This document shows positions 36,731-45,855 of a DNA stretch of 64,000 bases, piece after piece. The notes under the pieces are model-generated. The model saw only the letters and a program-made list of their open reading frames with translations. It ran no database searches and was not told the origin of the DNA. Within the stretch, counting starts at the first letter, position 1. The number at the start of each line of letters is the position of its first letter. Source of the DNA: Bradyrhizobium sp. 200 (lineage in GTDB: Bacteria > Pseudomonadota > Alphaproteobacteria > Rhizobiales > Xanthobacteraceae); contig NZ_CP064689.1 of NCBI RefSeq assembly GCF_023100945.1, positions 2,586,001 through 2,650,000 on the forward strand. Reading direction: 5' to 3'. A program made the position numbers and the translations under genes.

Positions 36731-38611
36731 ATGGGTTTGAGTCAAGCTCTCTCCACCGCAATGTCCGGCCTGCGCGCGACGCAAGCCGCGATCTCGCTGG
36801 TCGGATCGAACGTCGCCAACGCGGAAACGCCCGGTTACGTCAGGAAGTCGATCATCCAGTCCGCCGGCGTGACCGGCGACTACGGCTCGAGCGTTCTGCT
36901 CCACGGCGTCGACCGTCAGCTCGACCAGTATCTGCAGACGCAACTGCGGACGGAAACCTCCGGCGCGGCCTATGCCGATATCCGCTCGACCTTCCTTGCC
37001 AATCTGCAGAACGTCTACGGAAATCCGGCTGAAACCGGCACCATCGAGGATTCGTTCAACAAGCTGCTGACCGCCTTTCAGGGGCTGTCGACGAGCCCGG
37101 ACTCGCAGTCGGCGCGGATCAGCGCGGTTGCCGCCGCGCAGACCATGGCGCAGACGCTCAATGCGGCGACGCAGGGGATTCAGAGCCTTCGCGCCAACGC
37201 CGAGATGGGTATCAACGATTCCATCGTTACGGCGAACAATGCGATGGCCCAGATCGCGTTCATCAACAACCAACTCCAGAACAACGGCAAGACCGACGCG
37301 GCGACGGCATCGCTTCTGGATCAGCGCGACCAGTACATTACTCAACTGTCGAGCCTGATGGACATCAGGACGGTCGTCAACGACCTCAACCAGGTGACCG
37401 TATTCACGAACTCCGGCGTGCAGCTCGTCGGCACCGAGGCTGCGCAGCTCAGCTTCAATCCACAGGGCACGATGACGCCCAACACGCTGTACAACACCGA
37501 TCCGACCAAGAACAACGTCGGCACCATCGCGATCAATTTCCCGCACGGCGGCAGCTACGATCTGGTGTCGACCAACTCGATCCGTTCAGGCAAGATCGCC
37601 GCCTATCTCGAACTGCGCGACAACACGCTGGTGAAGGCGCAGGCGCAGATCGACCAGTTCGCGGCGTCGATGGCGAGCGCACTGTCGGACAAGACGACGG
37701 CCGGTACCGCTGCTCCGGCGTCCGTGCTGCCGCAGGCCGGCTACGATCTCGACCTGACGGGCCTGCAATCCGGCAACGTCATCCACGTCAGCTACAAGGA
37801 CAACACCACCGGCGTTACGCACAATCTATCGATCGTGCGCGTCGACGATCCAAGCGTGCTGCCGCTGAGCAATACTACGACCCTCGATCCGAACGACGAG
37901 GTCCTCGGCATCAATTTTGCCGGCGGCATGGCCTCGGTCGTCTCCCAGCTCAACGCCGCGCTCGGGTCGAGTGATCTGCAGTTCTCAAACCCGTCGGGAT
38001 CGACCCTGCGCGTGCTGGATGATGGCGCGCCAAACCGCTCCGACGTCCTGGCGGCGTCAGTCACAACGACCATGTCGTCGCTCACCAGCGGCAACCCACA
38101 GCTTCCACTGTTCACCGATAATGGCGGCCTGTTTTCCGGTGCGATCACCGCCAACGGTTCGCAGCAGACCGGCCTTGCCGGCCGCATCAGCGTCAATCTC
38201 GGGCTGCTCGGCGATCCCTCGCGCACCATCGTGTTTTCCACCAGCCCGCTGACGCCTTCAGGCGACACCACACGTTCCGACTTCATTCTCACGCAACTGC
38301 AGTCGGGGAACTATCGCTATTCGCCGCAGACCGGCATCGGGACCACCGGCGCTCCGTTCACCGGCACGCTGACGAACTTCGCCAAGCAGTTCATCAGCCA
38401 GCAGGGCGAAGCTGCGACCTCCGCCAAGCAGCTCGCCGACGGTCAGGCCGTGGTGCTGAACACGCTGCAGAAGAAGGTGACCGACGCCTCGGGCGTCAAT
38501 ATCGACGATGAGATGGCGCATCTGCTCGCGCTGCAGAACGCCTACTCCGCCAATGCACGCGTCATGTCGTCCATCAAGCAGATGTACGACACGCTGATCC
38601 AGGCCATGTGA
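36731..38611 (+). CDS. flgK: Hook-filament junction protein FlgK (HAP1)
   Basis: 626 residues. N-terminal M-G-L-S-Q-A-L-S-T-A-M-S-G-L-R-A-T-Q and N-A-E-T-P-G-Y-V match FlgK; C-terminal M-A-H-L-L-A-L-Q-N-A-Y-S-A-N-A-R-V is the D0 helix. It forms the first junction ring between hook and filament. Length exceeds E. coli FlgK (547) moderately. It starts 44 bases after flgE and precedes flgL by seven bases. Confidence 0.95.
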   Translation: MGLSQALSTAMSGLRATQAAISLVGSNVANAETPGYVRKSIIQSAGVTGDYGSSVLLHGVDRQLDQYLQTQLRTETSGAAYADIRSTFLANLQNVYGNPAETGTIEDSFNKLLTAFQGLSTSPDSQSARISAVAAAQTMAQTLNAATQGIQSLRANAEMGINDSIVTANNAMAQIAFINNQLQNNGKTDAATASLLDQRDQYITQLSSLMDIRTVVNDLNQVTVFTNSGVQLVGTEAAQLSFNPQGTMTPNTLYNTDPTKNNVGTIAINFPHGGSYDLVSTNSIRSGKIAAYLELRDNTLVKAQAQIDQFAASMASALSDKTTAGTAAPASVLPQAGYDLDLTGLQSGNVIHVSYKDNTTGVTHNLSIVRVDDPSVLPLSNTTTLDPNDEVLGINFAGGMASVVSQLNAALGSSDLQFSNPSGSTLRVLDDGAPNRSDVLAASVTTTMSSLTSGNPQLPLFTDNGGLFSGAITANGSQQTGLAGRISVNLGLLGDPSRTIVFSTSPLTPSGDTTRSDFILTQLQSGNYRYSPQTGIGTTGAPFTGTLTNFAKQFISQQGEAATSAKQLADGQAVVLNTLQKKVTDASGVNIDDEMAHLLALQNAYSANARVMSSIKQMYDTLIQAM

Positions 38612-38618
38612 GGGTTTC

Positions 38619-40496
38619 ATGTCGATCGATGGCGTTAACGGCAGGACGTCCTATATCGGGACCTCGATCATCAATCTGCGCCAGCAGCTCGATGATCTGA
38701 CGCAGCAGCTCGCCAGTGGCCGGGTTTCGACGACCTATGCGGGGCAGGGCGCCAATCGCGGCTTTGCACTTAGTTTGCGTGCGCAGGTCAGCGGCATCAA
38801 TTCCTATGCAGACACCGCGACGAACGTCAATACGAGGCTCAACGTCGCCAACCTTGCGCTGCAGGGATTGGTCGACATCGGCACGTCGGTGAAGAGTGCG
38901 GCCAGCACGTCGACGATCGTGCTCAATAACAACGGTCAAACCTCCGGCCAGATCACGGCGCAGGCGGCGTTCTCGAATGCGGTGTCGCTGCTCAACAGCC
39001 AGACTGGCGACCGCTATCTGTTTTCCGGCCGCACCACCGACACCTCGGCGACGGTGCCGGCCGACGTCATGCTTGACGGGGTGGGAACCCAGGCCGGGTT
39101 GAAGCAACTGATCAACGAACGCCGCCAGGCCGATCAGGGCGTCAGCAACATGGCGCATCTGACCGTCTCGTCGCCGCCGTTGACGACCACCATGACCAGT
39201 CTGGCCGAGGATGGTTCATCATTCGGGTTGAAGCTTGGTGCGATCAGTTCATCGCTGACGGGAGCGACCGTGACGCAGCCGACCGGCGCGCCGCCGGCCG
39301 CCACCGTCGATCTCGGCGCCGTCAATCCGAACGATGGCGACAAGATCACGTTCAACTTCAACCTGCCCGACGGCACTACGGAGTCGATCGCGCTGACCGC
39401 GACGACCACCGATCCACCGCCTGCCGGCTCGTTCCTGATCGGTGTCGGTCCCGTCGAGACGACTACGAACCTGCAGGCTGCGTTGACGTCTTCGATCAAG
39501 ACGCTGAGTGACACGTCGCTGGTGGCCGCGTCCGCGATCGCGGCGTCCGAAAACTTCTTCAATCCGTCCGCGACCGTCACGGGGACTGCGGTCAACAATC
39601 AGGCCACGGTACCGGGGCCGATCACCGGCGCTACGCTGCTCTCGGGCGCTGCGGGAACGGATTCGCTGGCCGCGAGCTTTGCGGCAGGCGATACGATTAC
39701 CGTCAACGGCACGCCGATCACCTTCGTTGCATCGGGTGCGACCGGCAACCAGCTCAACATCACCGACAGCGTGCAGACCTTGCTGGCAAAGATCGATTCG
39801 ATCACCGGCACCGGCACGCCGTCGACCGTCACCGGCGGCGTGATAGCGCTGCACGGTGGTGACGGCACGAGCCTGTCGGTTTCCAGTTCGAACGCGACCG
39901 CGTTCGCGGCGCTGGGCTTCGGCGCCACGGCGAGTGCAAATCCGGCGCCGTTGCGCGTCAACGGTCCGCCGTTTGCCACAGCCACCAATCTGATCGGCGG
40001 CACATCCGCCAACACTGTCTCGTGGTACACGGGCGAAGTCGGTACCGATTCGCCGCGCGGCACCGCGATCGCACGCATCGACCAGTCGATCACGGTGCAG
40101 TATGGCGCGCGGGCCAACGAGCAGGCGTTGCGCTATCAGTTGCAGAACATCGCGGTGTATGCCGCGGTCACGACCAATGCCGCCAATCCAAACTCAAAGG
40201 CGCAGGTGAACGCGCTGCAACAGCGGATTTCGGCAAACCTGGCGCCACAGACCGGCCAGCAATCAATTCAGGACATGCAGGCGGAGTTCGCCGGCGTGCA
40301 GAGCGCCATCAAGGCCTCGACCGACCGCCAGACCCAACTCAAGGGAATGGCGCAGACCATGCTCGACCAGATCGAGGGCATCAATCAGGACGAAGTGGCG
40401 ACCAAGATCCTGGCGCTGCAGACCAGCCTGCAGGCTTCGTATCAAACCACGTCGATGCTCTACCAGACCACGCTGACCAAGTTCCTGCCGATCTGA
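38619..40496 (+). CDS. flgL: Hook-filament junction protein FlgL (HAP3)
   Basis: 625 residues, about twice E. coli FlgL (317). N-terminus M-S-I-D-G-V-N-G-R-T-S-Y-I-G-T with L-A-S-G-R-V-S-T-T-Y-A-G, and C-terminal L-A-L-Q-T-S-L-Q-A-S-Y-Q-T-T-S are FlgL/flagellin-type D0 ends. The extra central half holds beta-rich domains, including the Flagellin_IN-like module at residues about 337-440. Last gene of the flgEKL unit, ending before a terminator shared with convergent flbT. Confidence 0.93.
   Translation: MSIDGVNGRTSYIGTSIINLRQQLDDLTQQLASGRVSTTYAGQGANRGFALSLRAQVSGINSYADTATNVNTRLNVANLALQGLVDIGTSVKSAASTSTIVLNNNGQTSGQITAQAAFSNAVSLLNSQTGDRYLFSGRTTDTSATVPADVMLDGVGTQAGLKQLINERRQADQGVSNMAHLTVSSPPLTTTMTSLAEDGSSFGLKLGAISSSLTGATVTQPTGAPPAATVDLGAVNPNDGDKITFNFNLPDGTTESIALTATTTDPPPAGSFLIGVGPVETTTNLQAALTSSIKTLSDTSLVAASAIAASENFFNPSATVTGTAVNNQATVPGPITGATLLSGAAGTDSLAASFAAGDTITVNGTPITFVASGATGNQLNITDSVQTLLAKIDSITGTGTPSTVTGGVIALHGGDGTSLSVSSSNATAFAALGFGATASANPAPLRVNGPPFATATNLIGGTSANTVSWYTGEVGTDSPRGTAIARIDQSITVQYGARANEQALRYQLQNIAVYAAVTTNAANPNSKAQVNALQQRISANLAPQTGQQSIQDMQAEFAGVQSAIKASTDRQTQLKGMAQTMLDQIEGINQDEVATKILALQTSLQASYQTTSMLYQTTLTKFLPI
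39627..39940 (+). repeat. Flagellin_IN-like module in flgL
   Basis: Encodes G-A-T-L-L-S-G, D-T-I-T-V-N-G-T-P-I-T-F-V-A-S-G, T-L-L-A-K-I-D-S-I-T-G-T and A-F-A-A-L-G-F, closely matching the flgE copy and, more distantly, two copies in the flagellin. Confidence 0.85.
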
Positions 40497-40520
40497 CGAA
40501 AGCTTGTCCGCTTCAAAAGC

Positions 40521-40548
40521 AAAAAGGCTTCCTTGCGGAGGCCTTTTT
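40521..40548. terminator. Bidirectional terminator between flgL and flbT
   Basis: AAAAAGGCTTCC / GGAGGCCTTTTT with a TTGC loop and one G-T type mismatch; T/A-runs on both sides suit the convergent genes. Confidence 0.85.
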
Positions 40549-40569
40549 CGTTTGGCGATGTAGTGCTGG

Positions 40570-40998
40570 TTATGCAGACTTGCGGTCGGGCTCGTTGGAC
40601 GCCTGGAGTTTTCGGGCGCTTTCGAGAATCTGCTCCTCATGCCCGATCAGCTTCTTCGATTCCTTCAGCGCGTGATAGAGATCGCCGTTCAGAATGAAGT
40701 TGTTGATCCCTTCGATGAAGGGCCATGCACTCGGCATCGCGGTCAGGATGTCGCGCACCAGGCTGAAATAGGTCGGATGGTGCGCCATCGGATCCGGCGA
40801 CAGGTACATGAGCTGCACGGCGAGATAGACCAGCTTGGCCGGCGTGTCGGCGGTCTCGGGCGTGAGGATGTCCTTCTCGCGCAGGATCGGAATCCGGTCG
40901 CCGTCGATCAGCAGCCTGGCGCGCTGGTCGGTGTTGGTGATCACGCAGGCACCGATGATGATTCGCTCGTGCGGTTTGAGCTCGACTTTCAAGGCCAT
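40570..40998 (-). CDS. flbT: Flagellin synthesis regulator FlbT
   Basis: 142 residues. FlbT family: M-A-L-K-V-E-L-K-P-H-E-R-I-I-I-G, N-x-D-Q-R-A-R-L-L-I-D-G, and P-I-L-R-E-K-D-I-L. In Caulobacter FlbT binds flagellin mRNA 5' leader and represses translation; in Bradyrhizobium related proteins act on the flagellar systems. GGAGAA precedes the ATG. It faces the flagellin gene across 311 bases. Confidence 0.93.
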   Translation of the reverse strand: MALKVELKPHERIIIGACVITNTDQRARLLIDGDRIPILREKDILTPETADTPAKLVYLAVQLMYLSPDPMAHHPTYFSLVRDILTAMPSAWPFIEGINNFILNGDLYHALKESKKLIGHEEQILESARKLQASNEPDRKSA

Positions 40999-41309
40999 GG
41001 CTGTTCTCCGTTGACGCCTTTCGCGCGTTGTCGATTGCCCGCCGGCAGATTCGCATCCTTTCCGATGATGGTTAACCAATGGTGAACATGCGATTAGTGC
41101 CCGTTTGACGGGGGGTTTTCGCGAACGACCCGTAGGAATACGGAGCCGATTCGGATGCGGCGAATTAATTTCAAATTCACCGTCTTTGCGACCGACTTGT
41201 CCGATCAAATTCATTTTTTCTTAGAGACTTGCTTCCAGAGTGAGCCGTCGCCCGATCGAGAGGTCGGGATAGTGGCTTGTTTTGATTTCACACCAGAAAG
41301 GTATGAAAG
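40999..41309. other. 311-bp flbT / flagellin promoter region
   Basis: No gene seen. It holds CGGCAGATTCGC (41043-41054), resembling the CGGCA motifs at other flagellar promoters, and a near-CtrA site TTAA-CCAATGG-TGAA (41072-41086). A TCAA / CCGA pair near 41168-41195 is only a vague sigma-28-like match. No -24/-12 element was found. Confidence 0.5.
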
Positions 41310-43307
41310 ATGTCCGGTATTGTTCTCTCGGCTTCGGTTCGCCAGAACCTTCTTTCGCTGCAGTCGACCGCCGATCTGCTCGCTACCACGCAGAACCGCC
41401 TTGCCACCGGCAAGAAGGTCAACACGGCCCTCGATAACCCCACCAACTATTTCACTGCAGCGTCGCTCGATGCGCGCGCCGGTGACATCAACAATCTCCT
41501 CGACGGCATCGGCAACGGTGTGCAGGTCCTGCAGGCCGCCAACGTCGGCATCACCTCGCTGCAGAAGCTCGTCGACTCCGCCAAGTCTGTCGCCAATCAG
41601 GCGTTGCAGACGACGGTCGGTTTCTCGACCAAGTCGTCGTTTACGTCCGTCGTGATCGATGGCGCAACGGCCGACAATCTCGTCGCCGATCAGGCTCCGA
41701 CCAATGCCACGTTCACCGGTGCTTCAGCTCCGCAGCGCGCGGCCTATACCGCCACGCCGCTCACCCAGGGCACCCAGCTCACGACTCCCGGCCCCGTCAA
41801 CGCGACCGCTTCGACGCTTCTGTCGGCCCTCACCACTGCGGTCGCTGCTGCCGACACGCTGACTGTCAACGGCAAGACGATCACGTTCCAGGCAGGCGCG
41901 AATGGCCTCGTCGGCACAGGCAATGCCTACACGATGGGCGTCGATACCTCGCTGAGCGATTTGGCCGCGGCGATCGATACGCTGTCGGGCAATTCGACCC
42001 CGGCCAACGCGTCGGTTGCAACCGGCGGCAGGCTCACGCTGAACACTGGCACGGCTGCCGACCTCACGGTGACCGGCTCCGGCACCGTGCTCACCAAGCT
42101 TGGCATCAACGCTGCGGGTGCCAGCAATGGCGTTCGTGGCGGTGGCGCCGTGACGGCCGGTGCCTTGGCCGGCAACACCAAGCTGAGCGTCGGCGACGGC
42201 ACCGCTGCTTCGCTGTCCAGCGCCTTCGCGGTGGGTGACACCATCACGGTCAACGGTAGAACGCTGACCTTCGTGGCCGCGAACACGATCGGCAACGATC
42301 CGAACCAGATCAAGGTCGACAGCGATGTCACTGGCCTGCTGGCGAAAATCGACGGCCTGACCGGATCATCGACGGCCTCGACGATCACCGGTGGCCAGAT
42401 CACGCTGAGCACCGGTACGCTGAGCGACCTGTCGCTGTCCAGCAGCAACGCTGCAGCTCTCACCGCGCTCGGTCTGCCGGGTGGCGTGACACAGGCTCGC
42501 ACGCAAGTCCCTGGCGTGCTGGAAGGCCAGACCTTGAAGATCGCGGCCACTGGCGGCGGTACTGCCACCGACATCGTGTTCGGTGCGGCTCCGGGCCGCA
42601 TCTCCAACCTCAACCAACTGAACGAGGCCCTCGCCGCCAACAACCTGCAGGCCACGTTTGTGTCCGGCAAGCTGACGATCACCACGACGAACGAAGCGGC
42701 TTCGGCCACGATCGGTGCGATCACCGGTTCCGCGGTTGGCGCCGGCCAAGCGTTCGCTGCCGGTACCACGGCTCCGGCTCCGGTTGTTGACCCGTCGGCA
42801 AAGTTGACCCGTGACAACCTGGTCATTCAGTACAACAACATCATCAATCAGATCACCACCACCGCGCAGGACGCGTCCTTCAACGGTATCAACCTGCTTG
42901 GCGGCGATACCCTGAAGCTGACGTTCAACGAAACCGGCAAATCCACGCTGAACATCCAGGGCGTGAACTTCAACCCGGCGGGCCTTGGCCTCGACGTCCT
43001 GAACACGGGAGCCTTCAAGGACAATGCTGCGATCAACGACATCGTGACGGCGCTGAGTGGCGCGTCGTCCACGCTGCGCTCGCAGGCATCAGCCTTCGGT
43101 TCTAACCTGTCGATCGTGCAGATCCGTCAGGACTTCTCGAAGAACCTGATCAACGTGCTGCAGACCGGCTCGTCGAACCTGACGCTGGCCGACACCAACG
43201 AGGAAGCGGCGAACAGCCAGGCGCTGTCGACCCGCCAGTCGATCGCGGTGTCCGCGCTGGCGCTGGCCAACCAGAGCCAGCAGAGCGTGCTGCAGCTCCT
43301 GCGCTAA
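41310..43307 (+). CDS. fliC: Flagellin, large (FliC-type)
   Basis: 665 residues. N-terminal D0/D1 sequence V-L-S-A-S-V-R-Q-N-L-L-S-L-Q and N-R-L-A-T-G-K-K-V-N-T-A-L-D-N-P-T-N-Y-F, and C-terminal S-I-A-V-S-A-L-A-L-A-N-Q-S-Q-Q-S-V-L-Q-L-L-R are flagellin-typical. The central region contains two Flagellin_IN-like modules (about 165-281 and 286-397). Bradyrhizobium diazoefficiens has large (~65 kDa) subpolar and small (~33 kDa) lateral flagellins; the size here suggests the subpolar kind, which is inference. GAAAGGT-type ribosome binding site. Confidence 0.95.
   Translation: MSGIVLSASVRQNLLSLQSTADLLATTQNRLATGKKVNTALDNPTNYFTAASLDARAGDINNLLDGIGNGVQVLQAANVGITSLQKLVDSAKSVANQALQTTVGFSTKSSFTSVVIDGATADNLVADQAPTNATFTGASAPQRAAYTATPLTQGTQLTTPGPVNATASTLLSALTTAVAAADTLTVNGKTITFQAGANGLVGTGNAYTMGVDTSLSDLAAAIDTLSGNSTPANASVATGGRLTLNTGTAADLTVTGSGTVLTKLGINAAGASNGVRGGGAVTAGALAGNTKLSVGDGTAASLSSAFAVGDTITVNGRTLTFVAANTIGNDPNQIKVDSDVTGLLAKIDGLTGSSTASTITGGQITLSTGTLSDLSLSSSNAAALTALGLPGGVTQARTQVPGVLEGQTLKIAATGGGTATDIVFGAAPGRISNLNQLNEALAANNLQATFVSGKLTITTTNEAASATIGAITGSAVGAGQAFAAGTTAPAPVVDPSAKLTRDNLVIQYNNIINQITTTAQDASFNGINLLGGDTLKLTFNETGKSTLNIQGVNFNPAGLGLDVLNTGAFKDNAAINDIVTALSGASSTLRSQASAFGSNLSIVQIRQDFSKNLINVLQTGSSNLTLADTNEEAANSQALSTRQSIAVSALALANQSQQSVLQLLR
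41802..42500 (+). repeat. Two tandem Flagellin_IN-like modules in the flagellin gene
   Basis: First module about 41802-42150 (D-T-L-T-V-N-G-K-T-I-T-F, L-A-A-A-I-D-T-L-S-G), second about 42165-42500 (D-T-I-T-V-N-G-R-T-L-T-F, L-L-A-K-I-D-G-L-T-G, T-A-L-G-L). The second is the closer relative of the flgE/flgL copies. Confidence 0.8.
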
Positions 43308-43335
43308 GCGGGACGCCGACGTCGACAACGATCAA

Positions 43336-43364
43336 GACGGCGGGGGAAACCTCGCCGTTTTTTT
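43336..43364 (+). terminator. Intrinsic terminator after the flagellin gene
   Basis: ACGGCGGGG / CCTCGCCGT stem with one wobble around GAAA, followed by T7. The rest of the gap to flaF (43308-43607) shows no gene. Confidence 0.9.
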
Positions 43365-43607
43365 GCGCGAGAGATGAAGATCGATCGCGTGAAGAAAAGC
43401 ATCGAAACAAAAAATTTGGGCCTCGATCTTAATTCCATCAGAACCGATGGCGGGCATGGTGGTGAAAATATGGATTTTTCGGCGGGCTTCTGACACAACT
43501 CGTAACGGCCGCTAACCATATTTAAAGGCACTATCTGTATGAAAGTTGGGCAGTTTCTCCAAAGTCCCCGCGGTCGTCCTGCGAGCCGCTCTCACCGAGG
43601 TTAGTGA

Positions 43608-43973
43608 ATGTCTAATGCAGCCCAAGCCTACGCTCGCACGTCGCAAACGACGTCATCGCCCCGTGAAATCGAAGCGCAGGCGCTGTTGAAGGCCGCACGA
43701 CAGCTCCAGGAAGTCCAGACCAACTGGGCCGGTCCCGGCCAAGCCCTGGAGAAGGCGTTGCTGTTCAACCGCCGACTCTGGTCGATCTTCATGAGCGCGG
43801 CGCAGGCCGACGAAAATCAGCAATCGATCGAAGTACGCCAGAACATCGCCAACATCGGCGTGTTCGTGATGAAGCAGACGGTAGACATGCAGTTAAATCC
43901 GGATCCGGCGAAGTTGAAGTCGCTGATCGACATCAACTGCAATCTCGCCGCCGGCCTGGCGGGCCGCGGCTGA
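43608..43973 (+). CDS. flaF: Flagellin biosynthesis regulator FlaF
   Basis: 121 residues, all-alpha. FlaF family: A-Y-A-R-T, E-A-Q-A-L-L-K-A-A-R-Q-L, L-L-F-N-R-R-L-W-S-I-F and L-I-D-I-N-C-N-L. Works with FlbT in Caulobacter to couple flagellin translation and export; FlaF binds flagellin. Upstream sequence has a terminator, so it likely has its own promoter; not identified. Gene at 43996 follows after 22 bases. Confidence 0.92.
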   Translation: MSNAAQAYARTSQTTSSPREIEAQALLKAARQLQEVQTNWAGPGQALEKALLFNRRLWSIFMSAAQADENQQSIEVRQNIANIGVFVMKQTVDMQLNPDPAKLKSLIDINCNLAAGLAGRG

Positions 43974-43995
43974 CGGCGGAACGGGAGCCATAGCC

Positions 43996-44358
43996 ATGGC
44001 CGACATGATGAGCATCATTGCGGCCAACTATAAGACGGTCGGGATGACGATCCCGACCAAGACGCCCTATGTGGCGGTCGATCCGGCTCTCTACGAGGGC
44101 AGTTGGACCGGAAAATACGCCGACCAGAAGACGTTCAAGATCACGGTCTCGAACGTCACCGGCTTCCGCGCCAAGGTGCAATACCAGAGCGGCGGCGCCA
44201 GCAAATTTCAGGAAGTGCTTATCAAGGACAATGCGTTCAGGGTCGGCGACACGAAGTTCACGCTCACAGGAAACAATACGGCGCTGGTCAAGAACGTCGT
44301 CACCGACTCCGCCAGTGGACAAACTTACCTCGATCAGGCTTACGCGAAGCGTTCCTGA
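43996..44358 (+). CDS. Unrecognised 120-residue protein next to flaF
   Basis: No recognised domain. Residues 20-120 look beta-rich (Y-E-G-S-W-T-G-K-Y-A-D, F-K-I-T-V-S-N-V, F-R-A-K-V-Q-Y-Q-S-G), like a small binding domain. There is no signal peptide or membrane helix. It begins 22 bases after flaF and is likely co-transcribed, so a flagellar role is plausible but inferred only from position. Its start is preceded by GGGAGCC. Confidence 0.75.
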   Translation: MADMMSIIAANYKTVGMTIPTKTPYVAVDPALYEGSWTGKYADQKTFKITVSNVTGFRAKVQYQSGGASKFQEVLIKDNAFRVGDTKFTLTGNNTALVKNVVTDSASGQTYLDQAYAKRS

Positions 44359-44429
44359 GGGCGATGCGGAATCCCACGCACCAACTTGCCGCCCACTTGT
44401 TCCTGCGGTCGACCAAAACCCGATATGGC

Positions 44430-44819
44430 TCAGGCCTGGCGGTCGGTGGCGCGAAGGCGCTGCGGGGCGTCCTTGGTCAGGTCGAGGGTGTGAAAATAAG
44501 CCCGCCGGCGCAGCACGGCTTCCTCGGGAAACTGCTTCACCACCTGGCTCGTCCTGATATCGATGACCTGATAGACGACGGCGCGGGCGTCGCGGTCGAT
44601 CACCACCTGGTTCGACTGGTTCGACACCGAAGCATTCGAAATGGAGACGCGGACGGCCGCGGAATCGGTGCTGGCGCGCGCACTCGAGTCGGCTGCCGAG
44701 ACGCTCTGGCTCGCAGGCAGTTCGGTCGCAACCGCATGCTGTACCGCCTCGCTCGCGTGCTGAACGATCGGCGCGGCAACCGGTGCCCCCACCGGTTTGA
44801 TGTTGAAATCTGTACTCAT
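44430..44819 (-). CDS. FlaG-like flagellar protein
   Basis: 129 residues. The C-terminal half V-V-Y-Q-V-I-D-I-R-T-S-Q-V-V-K-Q-F-P-E-E-A-V-L matches the FlaG pattern (a stretch reading V-x-x-x-P-x-E-x-x-L). FlaG modulates filament length in Pseudomonas and Vibrio. N-terminal half is Ser/Ala-rich and variable, as usual. Located on the opposite strand to flaF and downstream of the flgI operon. Confidence 0.78.
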   Translation of the reverse strand: MSTDFNIKPVGAPVAAPIVQHASEAVQHAVATELPASQSVSAADSSARASTDSAAVRVSISNASVSNQSNQVVIDRDARAVVYQVIDIRTSQVVKQFPEEAVLRRRAYFHTLDLTKDAPQRLRATDRQA

Positions 44820-44976
44820 GGCAGCCTCCGGGCTTGCTGCGAGTCAAATCCCAACCCCTCGTCAACGCAATATAGCCCGGCACCTCTCAACACGGTGTTA
44901 GGGAACACGCTTAATTCCGCGCTGACACGGACGCACAAATTTAGTGAAAATTGTAGCGACCGAAGACCGCGATCGC

Positions 44977-45480
44977 CTACAGCGAGCGGCTGACCGAGAG
45001 CGGGGTGATGTTGCGCGGTCCCGGCGCGGTGCGCTGTCCCGAAGCGGTATAGGTGCTCGGAATGTTCTTGCGCTGGATCTCGGTATTGACGCCGCGCACG
45101 ATGCCTTCGGACACCGCGTGCGCGGTCGCAAGGACGGTGAGATTGATCTGCAGCATCGCGCGGAAGGTGTCGTGATGACGGCGCAGCGTGTTCAGTAATT
45201 CCGGCGATACCTGCGCCAGATATTTTTGCGCATTCTTCAGATTCTCGACCGTGACCATGTAGCGACGCGACAACTCGCCCTTCTTATCTTCCAGCCGCAT
45301 CGCCTCGCGCACATTGCCGGCGCGAACCAGTTCGGTTTCCTTCTCGATGATGCCGAGCAGGCCGCTCATCACGTCCATCAGATCTTCCGCGAGCTTGCGC
45401 GCCTCGGCCGGCGTGGAGATCGCTCTTGCTGGTGCGGATGTCGGTGAGGGTGCGGAACTGGCCTGAGGACGCTGATTCAT
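44977..45480 (-). CDS. FlgN-like flagellar export chaperone (FlbY/FlgN type)
   Basis: 167 residues, mostly helical. The pattern L-L-G-I-I-E-K-E-T-E-L-V-R-A-G-N-V and K-K-G-E-L-S-R-R-Y, with N-x-x-x-x-K-Y-L, is that of FlgN-type chaperones for the junction proteins FlgK and FlgL. N-terminal 25 residues are Ser/Pro/Ala-rich. Annotated variously as FlgN or FlbY in rhizobia; assignment by pattern only. Lies 18 bases downstream of the rod-binding gene, third of the flgI unit. Confidence 0.75.
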   Translation of the reverse strand: MNQRPQASSAPSPTSAPARAISTPAEARKLAEDLMDVMSGLLGIIEKETELVRAGNVREAMRLEDKKGELSRRYMVTVENLKNAQKYLAQVSPELLNTLRRHHDTFRAMLQINLTVLATAHAVSEGIVRGVNTEIQRKNIPSTYTASGQRTAPGPRNITPLSVSRSL

Positions 45481-45498
45481 GTCGGGTTTTCCTTTGGA

Positions 45499-45855
45499 TC
45501 AGCCGGCGCGGTTGGCTTGCTGCAGGATCAGGGAGCGGAAGACGTCGTTGGAAATACCGATGCCGCCGGACTTGGCGAACGATTTCGAATATTCGTCCGT
45601 CAGCATCGAGCGCCAGACGCCGGTACCGGTCGTGTCGCCGAATGGCCCTTCGCCTTTGACGCCGGTGGTCATCTGCGAAAACATCGAGTTGAGAAACATC
45701 GCCTCGAATTCCTGGGCCTTGGCGCGCGTCTTTTTCTGCGCCTCGGGTGAAATCTTCTTGAGCGCGTCGGCGAGTTGCGGATCGTTGCGGCCGTTGATCA
45801 GCGAAGTCTTTTTCTTCGTGTAGGCGCCGATCCCATTGATAAGGCTCATGTCCAT
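45499..45855 (-). CDS. flgJ: Rod-binding protein, FlgJ N-domain only (CheL-like)
   Basis: 118 residues. Matches only the N-terminal rod-binding domain of FlgJ: Q-E-F-E-A-M-F-L-N-S-M-F-S-Q-M. It lacks the peptidoglycan hydrolase domain, as in alphaproteobacterial CheL/FlgJ. Caps rod assembly in the periplasm. Its ATG overlaps the flgI stop by one base (TGATG), showing coupling. GAGGTGA ribosome binding site. Confidence 0.88.
   Translation of the reverse strand: MDMSLINGIGAYTKKKTSLINGRNDPQLADALKKISPEAQKKTRAKAQEFEAMFLNSMFSQMTTGVKGEGPFGDTTGTGVWRSMLTDEYSKSFAKSGGIGISNDVFRSLILQQANRAG

Noticed and set aside
41269..41290. TGGCTTGTTTTGAT near the flagellin gene as a sigma-54 promoter
   Set aside because: GG-to-GC spacing is ten rather than twelve and the -12 GC is absent.
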